From an uncultured Clostridia bacterium (GTDB lineage Bacteria; Bacillota; Clostridia; TANB77; CAG-508): a stretch of 64,000 nucleotides of DNA. The notes below the pieces were generated by a model. It was not told the origin of the DNA. It saw only the letters and a program-made list of their open reading frames with translations, and ran no database searches. The position numbers and the translations under genes were made by a program. Each line of letters starts with the position of its first letter. Position 1 is the stretch's first letter. The DNA lies in the NCBI GenBank assembly GCA_934162365.1, contig CAKPIK010000002.1, positions 124,001-188,000 of the forward strand. The letters run 5' to 3'. Below are positions 35,854-45,527 of this stretch, one piece after another.

Positions 35854-36786
35854 TTGAATATTTTATTTATGGGAACGCCTGATTTTGCAAAAGAATCATT
35901 AGAGGCTATATATAATGCTAAATATAATATTATTGGAGTTGTGACTAATCCAGATAAACCTAAAGGCAGAGGTATGAAGATGATTGCATCTCCTGTTAAG
36001 GAATTTACATTAGAGAAAAATATACCAGTATTTCAACCATTAAAAGTTAGAAAAAATACTGAATTTATAGAAAAAATAAAAGAGTTAAAACCAGACGTTA
36101 TTTGCGTTGTGGCTTATGGAAAAATACTTCCTAAAGAAATTTTAGATATTCCACAATTAGGTTGCATTAATGTTCATGGTTCACTTTTACCTAAATATAG
36201 AGGGGCAGCACCTATACAATGGGCAGTAATTAATGGAGATAAAGAAACAGGTATAACTACAATGTATATGGATGTTGGAATGGATACTGGAGATATGATT
36301 TTAAAAGAAAAAGTATCTATTGGAGAAAATGAAACAACAGGTGAACTATGGGATAGATTATCTAAGATTGGTGGAGAACTATTAGTAAAAACATTAAAGC
36401 TAATTGAAGATGGAAATGCACCAAGAACAAAACAGGGAGAAGACTATACAATAGCACCAATGCTTGATAAAGAAATGGCTAATATAGATTGGGAGAACAA
36501 AACAGCAGAGCAAATAAAAAACTTAATAAGAGGCTTGAACCCAATAATGGGTGCTTATACATTTGTAAATGGAAAAAAACTAAAAATTTGGAAAGCTCAA
36601 GTTGTAGAAGAAAATAAAATTTTAGTTTCAGATAATAAAATAAAAAATGGAGATATAGTATTAGCAGATGCAAAACAAGGTTTGTTTTTTAAAGCTAAAG
36701 ACGGAATGCTAGAAGCTATTGAAATACAAGCTGAAAACTGTAAAAGAATGAATGCAAAAGATTTTTTAAGAGGAAATAAATTATAA
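35854..36786 (+). CDS. fmt: methionyl-tRNA formyltransferase
   Basis: A 310-residue enzyme that formylates Met-tRNA(fMet) using 10-formyltetrahydrofolate. It has the N-terminal formyltransferase domain (NILFMGTPDFAKESL, HGSLLPKYRGAAPIQWAV, with the catalytic Asn/His/Asp set and SLLPKYRG) and a C-terminal tRNA-binding barrel (about 205-310). The start is TTG 35854, since the protein aligns from its first residues and AAAGGA lies at the right distance; no ATG fits. It lies 20 nt after def. Confidence 0.96.
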   Translation: MNILFMGTPDFAKESLEAIYNAKYNIIGVVTNPDKPKGRGMKMIASPVKEFTLEKNIPVFQPLKVRKNTEFIEKIKELKPDVICVVAYGKILPKEILDIPQLGCINVHGSLLPKYRGAAPIQWAVINGDKETGITTMYMDVGMDTGDMILKEKVSIGENETTGELWDRLSKIGGELLVKTLKLIEDGNAPRTKQGEDYTIAPMLDKEMANIDWENKTAEQIKNLIRGLNPIMGAYTFVNGKKLKIWKAQVVEENKILVSDNKIKNGDIVLADAKQGLFFKAKDGMLEAIEIQAENCKRMNAKDFLRGNKL

Positions 36787-36801
36787 AGGAAACAATAAAA
36801 T

Positions 36802-37659
36802 ATGAATGGTATTTTACTAATAAATAAGCCAAAAGAATATACATCACATGATATTGTTGCTATAGTAAAAAAAATGACAAAGGAGAAGGTAGGACACACT
36901 GGAACATTGGACCCTAATGCAACAGGAGTTTTACCTTTACTTATTGGAAAAGCAACAGGACTTTCTAAATATTTAATAAATCATGATAAAATATATATTG
37001 CAACATTAAAGCTTGGTATAAAAACAGATACAGCAGATGGAGAAGGAAAAATAATAGAAAAAAGAGATGTACAAAATTTAAGTAAAGAAACAATAGAAAA
37101 AGCACTAAAAAATATAGTTGGCAAACAAGAACAAATTCCACCAATGTATTCAGCAATAAAGGTTAATGGAAAAAAATTATACGAATATGCAAGAAGCGGG
37201 AAAACAGTAGAGATTAAACCAAGACAAATAGAAATATATAGTACAAAGCTGTTGAATATAGATACCAAAGAAGCGGAAATAGTATTTGAGATTTCATGCT
37301 CAAAAGGTACATATATAAGAACCATATGTGAAAATTTAGCAGAAAAATTAAACACAGTTGGGTATATGAAGGAATTACAAAGAGTTCAAGTTGGAGAGTT
37401 TAATATAAATAATTCAACGAATATTGAAGATATAAGAAAAAATCCAGATTTAATTGAAAAACGCATAATTACAATAGATAACTTTTTTCAGAATAAACCT
37501 AGAATTAATTTAAATGATAATGAAATAAAAATATTCTTGAATGGAAGTAAATTAACTAAAAAATTTGAAAATGGATTATATACAATATATTGCAATAATA
37601 AATTTATAGGAACAGGAGTTATTGATAACAATAATCTTAAAAGAGATATAATAGAATAA
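36802..37659 (+). CDS. truB: tRNA pseudouridine(55) synthase
   Basis: A 285-residue pseudouridine synthase that makes psi-55 in the T loop of tRNAs. The catalytic aspartate is Asp37 in GHTGTLDPNATGVLP; other TruB motifs are MYSAIKVNGKKLYEYAR and CSKGTYIRTICENL. AAAGGA precedes ATG 36802. It is the last gene of the priA-def-fmt-truB unit, 15 nt after fmt. In other bacteria truB is often beside ribF or rbfA. Confidence 0.95.
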   Translation: MNGILLINKPKEYTSHDIVAIVKKMTKEKVGHTGTLDPNATGVLPLLIGKATGLSKYLINHDKIYIATLKLGIKTDTADGEGKIIEKRDVQNLSKETIEKALKNIVGKQEQIPPMYSAIKVNGKKLYEYARSGKTVEIKPRQIEIYSTKLLNIDTKEAEIVFEISCSKGTYIRTICENLAEKLNTVGYMKELQRVQVGEFNINNSTNIEDIRKNPDLIEKRIITIDNFFQNKPRINLNDNEIKIFLNGSKLTKKFENGLYTIYCNNKFIGTGVIDNNNLKRDIIE

Positions 37660-37665
37660 GAAATA

Positions 37666-37698
37666 TTAAAAGAACAGGAGATAAACCTGTTCTTTTAA
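37666..37698. terminator. bidirectional terminator
   Basis: TTAAAAGAACAGG and CCTGTTCTTTTAA form a perfect 13-bp stem between truB and the converging minus-strand ger operon. It includes the stop codon of the small minus-strand gene. Confidence 0.9.
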
Positions 37699-37856
37699 AG
37701 ACTAAAAATTGCATAAGTAAAGAGACTGGTGGTTATAAGAGATAATATAATAACAGATATTCCTGCTAATTTATTTTTATTTTTAAATTCATAAAATGAA
37801 TAACCAAGACTATTTAAAAATATAGTTATGCTAATTATTAATGCACAAGTATTCAT
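37695..37856 (-). CDS. small two-helix membrane protein, fourth gene of the ger operon
   Basis: A 53-residue protein with two hydrophobic helices (about 4-20 and 30-52) separated by a short charged loop, FYEFKNKNKLAG. GGAGG stands 8 nt before ATG 37856. It lies 17 nt after the gerC stop on the same strand and ends in the shared terminator, so it belongs to the gerA-gerB-gerC transcript. Some Bacillus ger operons carry a fourth gene for a small two-helix D subunit that modulates germination; this is a candidate counterpart, by size, topology and place only. Confidence 0.7.
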   Translation of the reverse strand: MNTCALIISITIFLNSLGYSFYEFKNKNKLAGISVIILSLITTSLFTYAIFSL

Positions 37857-37873
37857 ATAATTTCCTCCATTAT

Positions 37874-39181
37874 TTATTCGGCTGTTAATAATATGCCTGT
37901 TATAATAGAAAGTTTTAAATCTACTTTAAAAGTTGAGTTTTGATAGTTTTCTAACCAGTTATAATCTCTCCATTCGTTAGTAGTTTTAAAATTTTTGATT
38001 GCAAATCTTCCAAGCCCTGCAATATCAGACTGAAATTCTTTTGATGTCTTATTAAAATAATTGTATATTTGCTCTGTTATATATTTTGAAGCGGTATCTT
38101 GTATAAGAGTTAAATTTTCTTGAGTTAAGGCTTCGTCATTGTTATTAGATGATAGTATTTTTGCTGATAAATTAATTTTTGTTTTAACAAATGGTGAACT
38201 ATTCACAATACTTACTTGGTTTTTGGTATTTTCTGCCCTATATAAATACAAACTTATAGTTTCATCAGAATTTAGTGGGTTTGGTATATCTAAAATACAA
38301 CTATTAAATTTATTAATTATTAAAAGATGACACATCGTTTCAATTCCAGATAGGGTACCAACCATTTTATCATTTTTAAAAACAGCTAATCCAATATTAT
38401 TAACAGCATATTGAGAAGAATAGTTAATTAAGCTTTGAGCTTGAGCATCTAAACTACTATTAGACTTATCAATATAAGAATTTTTACTTGTATTGCTAAT
38501 AATTCCAAGACCCGCATATGGCTGCATAAGAGAATCCTCTAAAGAAGAGTAAAAATCAGTTAGTTCAACTTCCTGGTTATAAGCTGTTATGGTTTCTGAA
38601 TTTGAAGTTAAATCATAATATTTTGATATTAAATTTTCTAGTTTTGGTTTATTTGAACTATTAAACTCATTATCTGATATTGATGATATTATAATATTGC
38701 AATCGGGTCTTACCTCGACTTTATTTATGAGATTATTTATGATTTGACTTATATTTTTTCTAGCTTGTTCTTCAGAGATAATTAAGACTTTACAATGGGA
38801 TAATGTTATATCTTTATTTAAAAATGTATTTGCAATATTTATAGCAGAATCTAATGAATTGCATTCTATTGTAAATATCTCAGAAGTATTTGAGGAACTT
38901 TGACTTTCACTAGATGCTGAATCTCCATTACTTTCTTGTCCGCCACCAGATGAATCTTCAGAACTTTCTTTTGGCTTAATAATAGCTTCTGTTGCACTAG
39001 ATTCAATAGTTGATAGCTGTAAACTTATTTTGTATTTTGCAGTAGTACCAACATCAATTGCAACAGCCATGACATAAGCTAAATCATCTATATTTTCACT
39101 GCTACTAGAGTAATTACTTATAGAAGTAAGCAAAGCAATTACCACTGTAATAATTAGAATGTTTCTAGGTATTTTGTTCAT
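37874..39181 (-). CDS. gerC: spore germination receptor subunit C (Ger(x)C family)
   Basis: A 435-residue Ger(x)C protein, the peripheral subunit of a nutrient germination receptor in the spore inner membrane. It has the N-terminal IDDLAYVMAVAIDVG, the central LSHCKVLIISEEQARK region and a C-terminal three-layer domain, with an Asn/Ser-rich insert near residue 80. Known GerC proteins are lipoproteins, but the N-terminal segment here (LLTSISNYSSSSENIDD) has no cysteine at all, so no lipobox. The gene overlaps gerB by 17 nt. Family assignment is secure; anchoring must be by the uncleaved helix. Confidence 0.88.
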   Translation of the reverse strand: MNKIPRNILIITVVIALLTSISNYSSSSENIDDLAYVMAVAIDVGTTAKYKISLQLSTIESSATEAIIKPKESSEDSSGGGQESNGDSASSESQSSSNTSEIFTIECNSLDSAINIANTFLNKDITLSHCKVLIISEEQARKNISQIINNLINKVEVRPDCNIIISSISDNEFNSSNKPKLENLISKYYDLTSNSETITAYNQEVELTDFYSSLEDSLMQPYAGLGIISNTSKNSYIDKSNSSLDAQAQSLINYSSQYAVNNIGLAVFKNDKMVGTLSGIETMCHLLIINKFNSCILDIPNPLNSDETISLYLYRAENTKNQVSIVNSSPFVKTKINLSAKILSSNNNDEALTQENLTLIQDTASKYITEQIYNYFNKTSKEFQSDIAGLGRFAIKNFKTTNEWRDYNWLENYQNSTFKVDLKLSIITGILLTAE

Positions 39182-40280
39182 ATTTTTTATAATCTCCCTT
39201 TATTTTCTTCTTAATATTTCCAAGCAAAAGAACAGTAAAACTAAAACCAAAAATTATAACCAAAGATGAAATCTTTAATATACTTAGATCTAGTTTTCTT
39301 ATTTGAATTGTGTTTTGATAAATTAAAGATAAACCAGCTAATAGTAAAATAAAGCAATAGGAAGTAATAGTTTTATTTTCTATATTTGCTATTTTCTTAA
39401 AAATCAAATTTACAATTGCTATGGTTGTACTAATATAAGATAAAATAGTTATAATCCATACCAAAATATAAAAAGCATCAACTCTTTGTATAAACTTTCC
39501 TAATGTAATTTGCCTAGATTGTAAATATATAGGCGAATTTGAATTAGATGAAATTTCAAGAGGAAACATTAACAATAATGAACCAATGGTAGTTAAAATA
39601 AAAAGACCTGATATTATTATGCTTATATATGAAATTTTATTAAATTTATTAACATCTCTTAGTAAAGGCATTAAAAAAAACAAAAAGGTTATATTTGCAA
39701 ATATAAATATGTTGCTTGCTCCTTTTACAAAGGTATTATTAAAACTATCACCTAGAATTGGAAACAATCTTTCTGGTACAAAATCTTTAACACTAAAAAT
39801 AGACAGAGTAATAAGAGCAACTGTTACAATTAATAAAATTATTAAATTAGTTTTTATTACAGTTTTAAAATTATATTTATTAATAAATGCAATCCCTAAC
39901 ATTAAAAAGAAGACTATATAGGGAATAGGTGTGTTGTTAAAATATATAGTTTTTAAATTTTCAGTTGCATTTCTTAATGTTAATGAAGTGACAAATATAA
40001 AAAAAGCAATATAAATTATACCAACAATATACATAAATACCTTTCCAAATAGATAATTAGATATATCCAGTATATCCATACCCTTGAAATTTTTGTATAA
40101 TATAATTAAAAGAGATATTGCAACAAGAGCAAGTAATGTAATAAAAATTATGTTTAAAATACTGCTTGAGCCTTGATCTTGAAGAATAAGTTTGGGCAAT
40201 GTTACAAGAAGGTGGGCAAGAGGTACTATTAACATTATTGATATTGCTTCTGAAACTCCTAACTTGTTATTTAAGTCCAT
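39165..40280 (-). CDS. gerB: spore germination receptor subunit B (endospore permease)
   Basis: A 371-residue integral membrane protein with about ten helices from the GerAB subgroup of the APC amino-acid permease fold. The start MDLNNKLGVSEAISIMLIV and the GxPxxHL-like early region fit. The B subunit binds the germinant. AAAGGAGA precedes ATG 40280, 15 nt after the gerA stop, and the end overlaps gerC by 17 nt. The ligand cannot be predicted from the sequence. Confidence 0.92.
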   Translation of the reverse strand: MDLNNKLGVSEAISIMLIVPLAHLLVTLPKLILQDQGSSSILNIIFITLLALVAISLLIILYKNFKGMDILDISNYLFGKVFMYIVGIIYIAFFIFVTSLTLRNATENLKTIYFNNTPIPYIVFFLMLGIAFINKYNFKTVIKTNLIILLIVTVALITLSIFSVKDFVPERLFPILGDSFNNTFVKGASNIFIFANITFLFFLMPLLRDVNKFNKISYISIIISGLFILTTIGSLLLMFPLEISSNSNSPIYLQSRQITLGKFIQRVDAFYILVWIITILSYISTTIAIVNLIFKKIANIENKTITSYCFILLLAGLSLIYQNTIQIRKLDLSILKISSLVIIFGFSFTVLLLGNIKKKIKGDYKKYEQNT

Positions 40281-40295
40281 AAATGTCTCCTTTCT

Positions 40296-41975
40296 CTATT
40301 TCCATTTCATACTAATATGACTTTGTTTATTTTCTCTTTTAACATTAAGAGCTGCTTCTCTTTTTTCTCTTTTCCATATTGGTTCTAGGAAATATCCATT
40401 ATTATATATTTTTGTTACTGGTACATATGGAGCTAAATAAGAAATTCCAAAAGAGGTGTATTCTGATAAAACTCCAATGTATATAAAAAGTCCAATTGCA
40501 ATACCTAAAAAACCAAAAATAGCCCCTAAAAATATAAATACAAACCTTAATATTCTAAAGTGAAATTCTAATGAAAAATTAGGTATAACAAATGAAGAAA
40601 GTCCTGTAATTGCTACAATTATTATTGAAATTGGACTTACGATGTTTGCACTAACTGCTGCATCTCCTAAAACTAATGCTCCAACTATACCCATTGTTGA
40701 ACCGATAGGGGCTGGTACTCTTATTCCTGCTTCATGTATAAGTTCAAATGCTAGTTCCATTACAATTATTTCTAGTTCAATAGAAATTGGAACAGCTTGT
40801 CTAGAAGAAATTATGGAAAATAATAATTCAGTGGGAATTAACTCCTCATGAAAGTTTGTAATCGCGATATATATACCTGGTAGTAAAACACTTATTATAC
40901 ATGCAATAAATCTTATTGTTTTCAATAAATTGGCAAAAGTGAAATTTATATTTCTGTCTTCAGGTGATTCTAGTAAATCAAAAAAAGTACAAGGGGCAAT
41001 TAAAACAATAGGTGTACCATTTACTATAACAACAACTTTACCTTCGAGAAGTGAAGATGCTGCCGTGTCTGGCCTTTCGGTTGATATTACTTCAGGCAAC
41101 GAACTTTTTGAATTTTCTTTTATTAATTCTTCTAACTGACCAGATGAAATTATATAGTCTAAATCCAAGTTATTAACTCTATGTTTAACTTCATTTACTA
41201 ATTCTGTATTAGCAATGTCTTTCAAATAACAAATAGCACATTTAGTTTTACTAACTATACCTACTGAAGTGTCTTCTATTATTAAATTTTCATTATTAAC
41301 CAGTCTTCTAAGCATAGAAGTATTTGTTCTTAAATTTTCAACAAATGCTTCATGAGAACCACGTATTACTATTTCATTTTTAGGTGAATCTATTGTCCTT
41401 TTTTCATATCCTTTTACATCACATACAAAGCAAGTATCAATAGTATCGATAAATAATGCACAATTTCCTAAATTAACAGAAGTGACAATTTCTTTAAACT
41501 TTTGCATTTTTGTAACATCATTATGAGGAATAAGGCATGAATTAATATAATCTATTAAATTAAATTTCTTAACTCTTTTTACAGTAATGTTTGAAGCAAC
41601 AGCAGAAGATACTATTGTTTCGCTTGCTTCTGATGTGTTAGATTTATTTTTTAACATTAAAGGATACAAAATAAAGCGGTTTATTGCTTTAGAATCACTC
41701 ATTCCATCAATATATAAAATAAAAGCTTTGTATAATTTGTTTTTTGCAATTAAATCAAATTGTCTAATTTTGATATCACTGTTTATTGAACTATTAAATT
41801 TATTTTTTATATATTCTAAATTAACATCAATACTAGGATATACATTTTCATTTAAATCCTCTAATGGAACCATTTTATTATCTGAATTGTCTTGACTATT
41901 AGTTAAATTAAAACGATAATTATTTTGAGGGGAATATTTAAAACTATCTATAATAGCATTAAAAAAATTTTTCAT
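40296..41975 (-). CDS. gerA: spore germination receptor subunit A
   Basis: A 559-residue GerA-family subunit: soluble N-terminal half (about 1-335) with DLIAKNKLYKAFILYIDGMSD cut here to AFILYIDGMSD, and NCALFIDTIDTCFVCDVKGY region, then the conserved ESPEDR-type motif (LLESPEDRNINF) and about five helices (350-520) with LPGIYIAITNFHEELIPTEL seen in part as LPGIYIAI and FHEELIPTELL, and GSTMGIVGALVLGDAAV. These signatures are diagnostic. TTGGAG stands before ATG 41975. First gene of the receptor operon. Confidence 0.95.
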   Translation of the reverse strand: MKNFFNAIIDSFKYSPQNNYRFNLTNSQDNSDNKMVPLEDLNENVYPSIDVNLEYIKNKFNSSINSDIKIRQFDLIAKNKLYKAFILYIDGMSDSKAINRFILYPLMLKNKSNTSEASETIVSSAVASNITVKRVKKFNLIDYINSCLIPHNDVTKMQKFKEIVTSVNLGNCALFIDTIDTCFVCDVKGYEKRTIDSPKNEIVIRGSHEAFVENLRTNTSMLRRLVNNENLIIEDTSVGIVSKTKCAICYLKDIANTELVNEVKHRVNNLDLDYIISSGQLEELIKENSKSSLPEVISTERPDTAASSLLEGKVVVIVNGTPIVLIAPCTFFDLLESPEDRNINFTFANLLKTIRFIACIISVLLPGIYIAITNFHEELIPTELLFSIISSRQAVPISIELEIIVMELAFELIHEAGIRVPAPIGSTMGIVGALVLGDAAVSANIVSPISIIIVAITGLSSFVIPNFSLEFHFRILRFVFIFLGAIFGFLGIAIGLFIYIGVLSEYTSFGISYLAPYVPVTKIYNNGYFLEPIWKREKREAALNVKRENKQSHISMKWK

Positions 41976-42005
41976 AAATTAAACTCCAATTTTTTTCTTT
42001 GCATT

Positions 42006-42034
42006 TATTATTTTCAAAAATAAGAAAAATATGT
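42006..42034 (-). promoter_or_regulatory. possible sigma-G-like promoter of the ger operon
   Basis: On the minus strand ACATA (42034-42030), 17 nt, AATAATA (42012-42006), about 30 nt upstream of gerA. ger operons are sigma-G controlled in known species. Weak evidence in AT-rich DNA. Confidence 0.35.
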
Positions 42035-42037
42035 ATA

Positions 42038-42072
42038 AAAAATGTAACAGCAATAATTTACTGTTACATTTT
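42038..42072 (-). terminator. intrinsic terminator of the acyl-CoA synthetase gene
   Basis: AAAATGTAACAG and CTGTTACATTTT form a 12-bp stem; on the minus strand a run of T follows. Confidence 0.88.
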
Positions 42073-42091
42073 AAGTTTAATATTATTTAAT

Positions 42092-43823
42092 TTATTTAAT
42101 ATTAATATCTTTTAAATTTAATACTTTTTTTAATTCTTCATTTCTTTTAGTCTTATTTGTAGTAGTTCTTATTAAAGGTTCTTTAGTAATTATCATATCT
42201 TTAATATATTTATAAAGAGGAAGAGTTTTATTTATTTCTTTTATTTTATCCCAGATAAGAGCTTTTAAATCTGCTTCACTAATGTTTTCATAATTTGCTT
42301 TTATAAAGCTATCATTATATACAATTTCTACTGCAACTTTAACATCATTAACATCATTTTTATTTGGCAAACCATAAACAAAGCATTCTTCAACTTCATC
42401 TAATCTGTTTATTAACAATTCAAGTTCTTCAGGAAAAACTTTTTTTCCATTTTTCAAAACTATTAAATCTTTTTTTCTACCAGTAATAAATAGGAAACCA
42501 TCCTTATCTAAATATCCTAAATCACCAGTGTGGAACCATCCATCTTGTAAAACTTCATTTGTTTTTTCTTGATTATTATAATAACCAAGCATTACATTTG
42601 GACCTTTTACAGTAATTTCTCCAATTTGATTTGAATCTGGATTGTCTATTTTAACTTCTAAGCTTTGCATTGGCATACCAACAGAACCATAACGAATGTG
42701 ACTAAAATCTTCAGCTGCAATAACAGGGGAAGTTTCGGTTAAACCATAACCTTGTACAATATTTATTCCTATTTGATTAAACCATTTTTCTACTTTAGTG
42801 TCTAATGGAGCTCCACCAGAGATTATAAATCTCATAGCACCACCTAATTGATCTATTAGTTGCTTAAATAATAATCTTCTAATATCAATATGGAATTTTA
42901 ATAAAAAGTTACTTATTTTAATTGCAGTGTTTATTAATTTTGTTTTACCTTGTTTATCAATTTCTTTAATAATTGTTGAATACATTTTATCTATTAAGAT
43001 AGGAACACCAACAAATAAAGATACTTTATATTCAATTAGATTTTGTTTAATATATTTTAAACCATCAGGAAAAACAGTTTTTAAGCCAGAAGCTAACATA
43101 ACTAACATACCTGTTGAACCAAAAATATGGTGAAAAGGTAGAAAGGCAATATTAACATCTGTGCTATGAAAATCTTCAACAAGTTGCATGTCATATATAT
43201 TTGTAGCAATACCGTTTTGATTTAACATAACAGCCTTAGATTTTGAAGTTGTTCCAGATGTAAACAGTAATATGCTCATTTTATATGAATCAACTTTATA
43301 ATCTATATAATCTGTAAAACCATTATCAATTTCATTCTTTCCATCTGATAATAATTCATAGAAAGATAAATAACCTGGTAAATCTTTAGTACAAATGAAA
43401 TGTTCTATTTTAGTTTTATTATTTTCTTTTATTTCTTCTATAATATCTTTTAATTTTACATCAAAAACAATTGCCGAAGCTTCACTTCTAATTAAAGAAT
43501 CCTCAAGTTCACCAACTTGTAAACCTTTATCTAGTGGTACAGATACGATACCTCCGAAGCAAGTTGCTTAAATGTGCAACAGCCCATTCGTAACTATTAT
43601 TACCAACTACTGCAACTCTTTTATCTTTTAATCCTAATTTATATAAACTAGTACCAAAGCTATTAATATCAGATAGCAAATCAGAATAAGTGTGATTTAT
43701 ATATTCAATATTATTATCATTTTTAATTTTTGTTGTAAAAGCTATATTGTTTGAGAAAATATTAACAGAATGATATATTAATTCCTTGATATTTTCAAAT
43801 TTATTTATGTTCTTCTTTTGCAT
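42092..43823 (-). CDS. long-chain acyl-CoA synthetase/AMP-binding enzyme, needs +1 frame change at a CGG codon
   Basis: An adenylate-forming enzyme of about 576 residues that activates a fatty acid with ATP and CoA. The first frame (43823 to 43556) ends in VAVVGNNSYEWAVAHLSNLL. The second carries GGIVSVPLDKGLQVGELEDS, the P loop ILLFTSGTTSKSKAV, the YGLTETSP motif, HTGDLGYLDKDG and the C-terminal lysine loop. At the junction CTT-CGG-AGG must be read CTT-(C)-GGA-GGT. The start is ATG 43823; an ATG at 43835 overlaps its ribosome site. Alone, the first frame stops ten codons later. The acyl substrate is unknown. Confidence 0.82.
43554..43556 (-). other. CGG +1 frame-change site in the acyl-CoA synthetase gene
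   Basis: Gene-sense codons AAC TTG CTT CGG AGG TAT. Skipping the C at 43556 gives GGA GGT ATC GTA, the start of GGIVSVPLDKG. A second solution, removing one A from TTTAAGC 12 nt upstream, also restores the frame (giving HLATCFGG). Confidence 0.65.
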
Positions 43824-43987
43824 AAGTACCTCCATAAAATAACACAGTCTATTTTCCTAAATTATTATATCTTATCTTATTCGAAAATACAAGTTAATAT
43901 TATAATTAAATAAAAATACATATAAGGAAAAATATAAGAATAAACATAACCAAGCCTGTTATTTAATATATATTAATAGGTGATAAT

Positions 43988-44755
43988 ATGAAAATTATAA
44001 CATTAAAAAAGAAAAAAATAATGAAAATGGTAGTTATTACTGTTTTCTCTTTTATTGTACTAGGATTGTCAACTTCATTTGCAATGCAACATTACTATAA
44101 AACAGATTTTTCAACAGGAATAGTTAATGCAACAGTGCTAAATGTTAGAAGTGGACCAAGTAGTAACTTTAAAGTAATAACAACAGTTAAGAAAAACGAA
44201 TATGTAAGAGTGTTTGCAGGAATAGGAGATTGGTATGTAATACAAACAAATAATGATTATATAGGAGTTGTAAGTAAAAAATATATAAAAGCAATATATT
44301 CTGGAAGCTCTCATAACACTGGAAGCGCTACCACTGGAGGAAGTAATAGTACTACTACAAGTAATACAACTTTAACTAGTGATGAACAAGAAGTATTTAA
44401 TTTAATAAATAAACAAAGAACAAATAATGGATTAGCAGCATTAAAAATAGATAATGAAGTACAAAGAGTTGCAAGAATAAAAGCTCAAGATATGGTAAAT
44501 AATAATTATTTTTCACATACGTCGCCAACATATGGTTCTCCATTTGATATGCTAAAAAGTTTTAAAATATCATATAAATCAGCAGGGGAGAACATTGCTG
44601 GAAACTCTAGTAATAGTGCAGCAGTAACTGCATGGATGAACTCCTCAGGACATAAAGCTAACATATTAAATAGTAGTTTTAACTACACAGGAGTAGGAGT
44701 AGTAAATGGCTCTAAATATGGAAAAATATATGCGCAAATGTTTATAGGACGTTAA
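43988..44755 (+). CDS. secreted SH3b and CAP/SCP domain protein
   Basis: A 255-residue exported protein: N-terminal hydrophobic signal or anchor (about 11-31), a bacterial SH3 domain (about 42-98, ATVLNVRSGPSSNFKVI) that binds peptidoglycan, a Ser/Thr/Gly linker and a CAP domain (about 130-254) of the YkwD type with INKQRTNNGL, YFSHTSPTYGSPFDML, AGENIAGNS and SGHKANILN. CAP domains of this kind are common on clostridial surfaces and in spores; their activity is unclear. AGGTGA precedes ATG 43988. Confidence 0.9.
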   Translation: MKIITLKKKKIMKMVVITVFSFIVLGLSTSFAMQHYYKTDFSTGIVNATVLNVRSGPSSNFKVITTVKKNEYVRVFAGIGDWYVIQTNNDYIGVVSKKYIKAIYSGSSHNTGSATTGGSNSTTTSNTTLTSDEQEVFNLINKQRTNNGLAALKIDNEVQRVARIKAQDMVNNNYFSHTSPTYGSPFDMLKSFKISYKSAGENIAGNSSNSAAVTAWMNSSGHKANILNSSFNYTGVGVVNGSKYGKIYAQMFIGR

Positions 44756-44778
44756 AAAAGTGGCAAAGCCACTTTTTT
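44754..44778. terminator. bidirectional terminator
   Basis: AAAAAAGTGGC, loop AAA, GCCACTTTTTT. It lies between the CAP gene and the converging tetR gene and overlaps both ends. Confidence 0.9.
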
Positions 44779-45373
44779 ATTCTTTTAATAAATTTCTAAT
44801 TACATTATATAAATAAGGTTTAAATTCTTCTATTGGTAAAGGCTTTTTATAAATTATAGAATCAAAACAAGTTGAACTTACAAGTTCTATTATCATAAAT
44901 AAAGTGACTTTAGGATTTTTTAAGTTTAAGTTATTTTCTTTAACACCTTTTAAAAATAAACCATAAAGGCTTTCTTCGTCTGAACTTTTTTCATCATATA
45001 TTTTTGTAATTGTTTCGTTATAAACTCCCCAAGATAGGTTTTTTGAAATGAATTTTAAAACTAAAGGAGCTTTAACTAATTCATCTATAACATAGTTAAT
45101 AATAAATATAATTTGGTCAGAAAAGTTTTCAATATAATTGCTTTTCATATGTTCTAAGGCATCATTAAATAATTTTTCTGATTTTTTTGCTATTAATATA
45201 TCACGTATTTCATATTTATCTTTGAAATACAAATAGAAAGTACCTTTTGCTACATTTGCATTATCAACTATATCTTGAATAGAAGTATCTTTAATGCCTT
45301 TTTGGGTAAAAAGCTTAAAGGCAGTGTCTAATAATCTAGATTCTTTTTCATTTTTTTGATCTGTTAAACTCAT
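44777..45373 (-). CDS. TetR family repressor of the adjacent efflux operon
   Basis: A 198-residue TetR-type regulator. The N-terminal helix-turn-helix is SIQDIVDNANVAKGTFYLYF (about 30-49); the C-terminal ligand domain is all helical. It is divergent from the RND and exported-protein genes, the usual arrangement for a repressor of its neighbour. Matching inverted repeats lie over the divergent promoter region (45410-45577). GGAGG precedes ATG 45373. The inducer is unknown. Confidence 0.9.
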   Translation of the reverse strand: MSLTDQKNEKESRLLDTAFKLFTQKGIKDTSIQDIVDNANVAKGTFYLYFKDKYEIRDILIAKKSEKLFNDALEHMKSNYIENFSDQIIFIINYVIDELVKAPLVLKFISKNLSWGVYNETITKIYDEKSSDEESLYGLFLKGVKENNLNLKNPKVTLFMIIELVSSTCFDSIIYKKPLPIEEFKPYLYNVIRNLLKE

Positions 45374-45409
45374 AAAAAATCCTCCTTATGAATATATTAT
45401 TACACAAAA

Positions 45410-45423
45410 TGAACTAATAGTCA
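45410..45423. promoter_or_regulatory. candidate TetR operator near the tetR start
   Basis: TGAACTAATAGTCA shares ACTAATxGTCA with the operator at 45529-45541. It lies 37 nt upstream of the tetR ATG, suitable for autoregulation. Confidence 0.5.
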
Positions 45424-45527
45424 ATAATTAAAAAACTTTTTTGTTATAATAAAATATTAAAATAAACCATGAAACAGCACTTGTAACAATAAAAACACAT
45501 AAATAATAAAATATTTATAAAAAACTA

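Noticed and set aside
43836..43987. Non-coding RNA gene or riboswitch in the divergent gap
   Set aside because: Only AT-rich sequence without stable paired elements was found.
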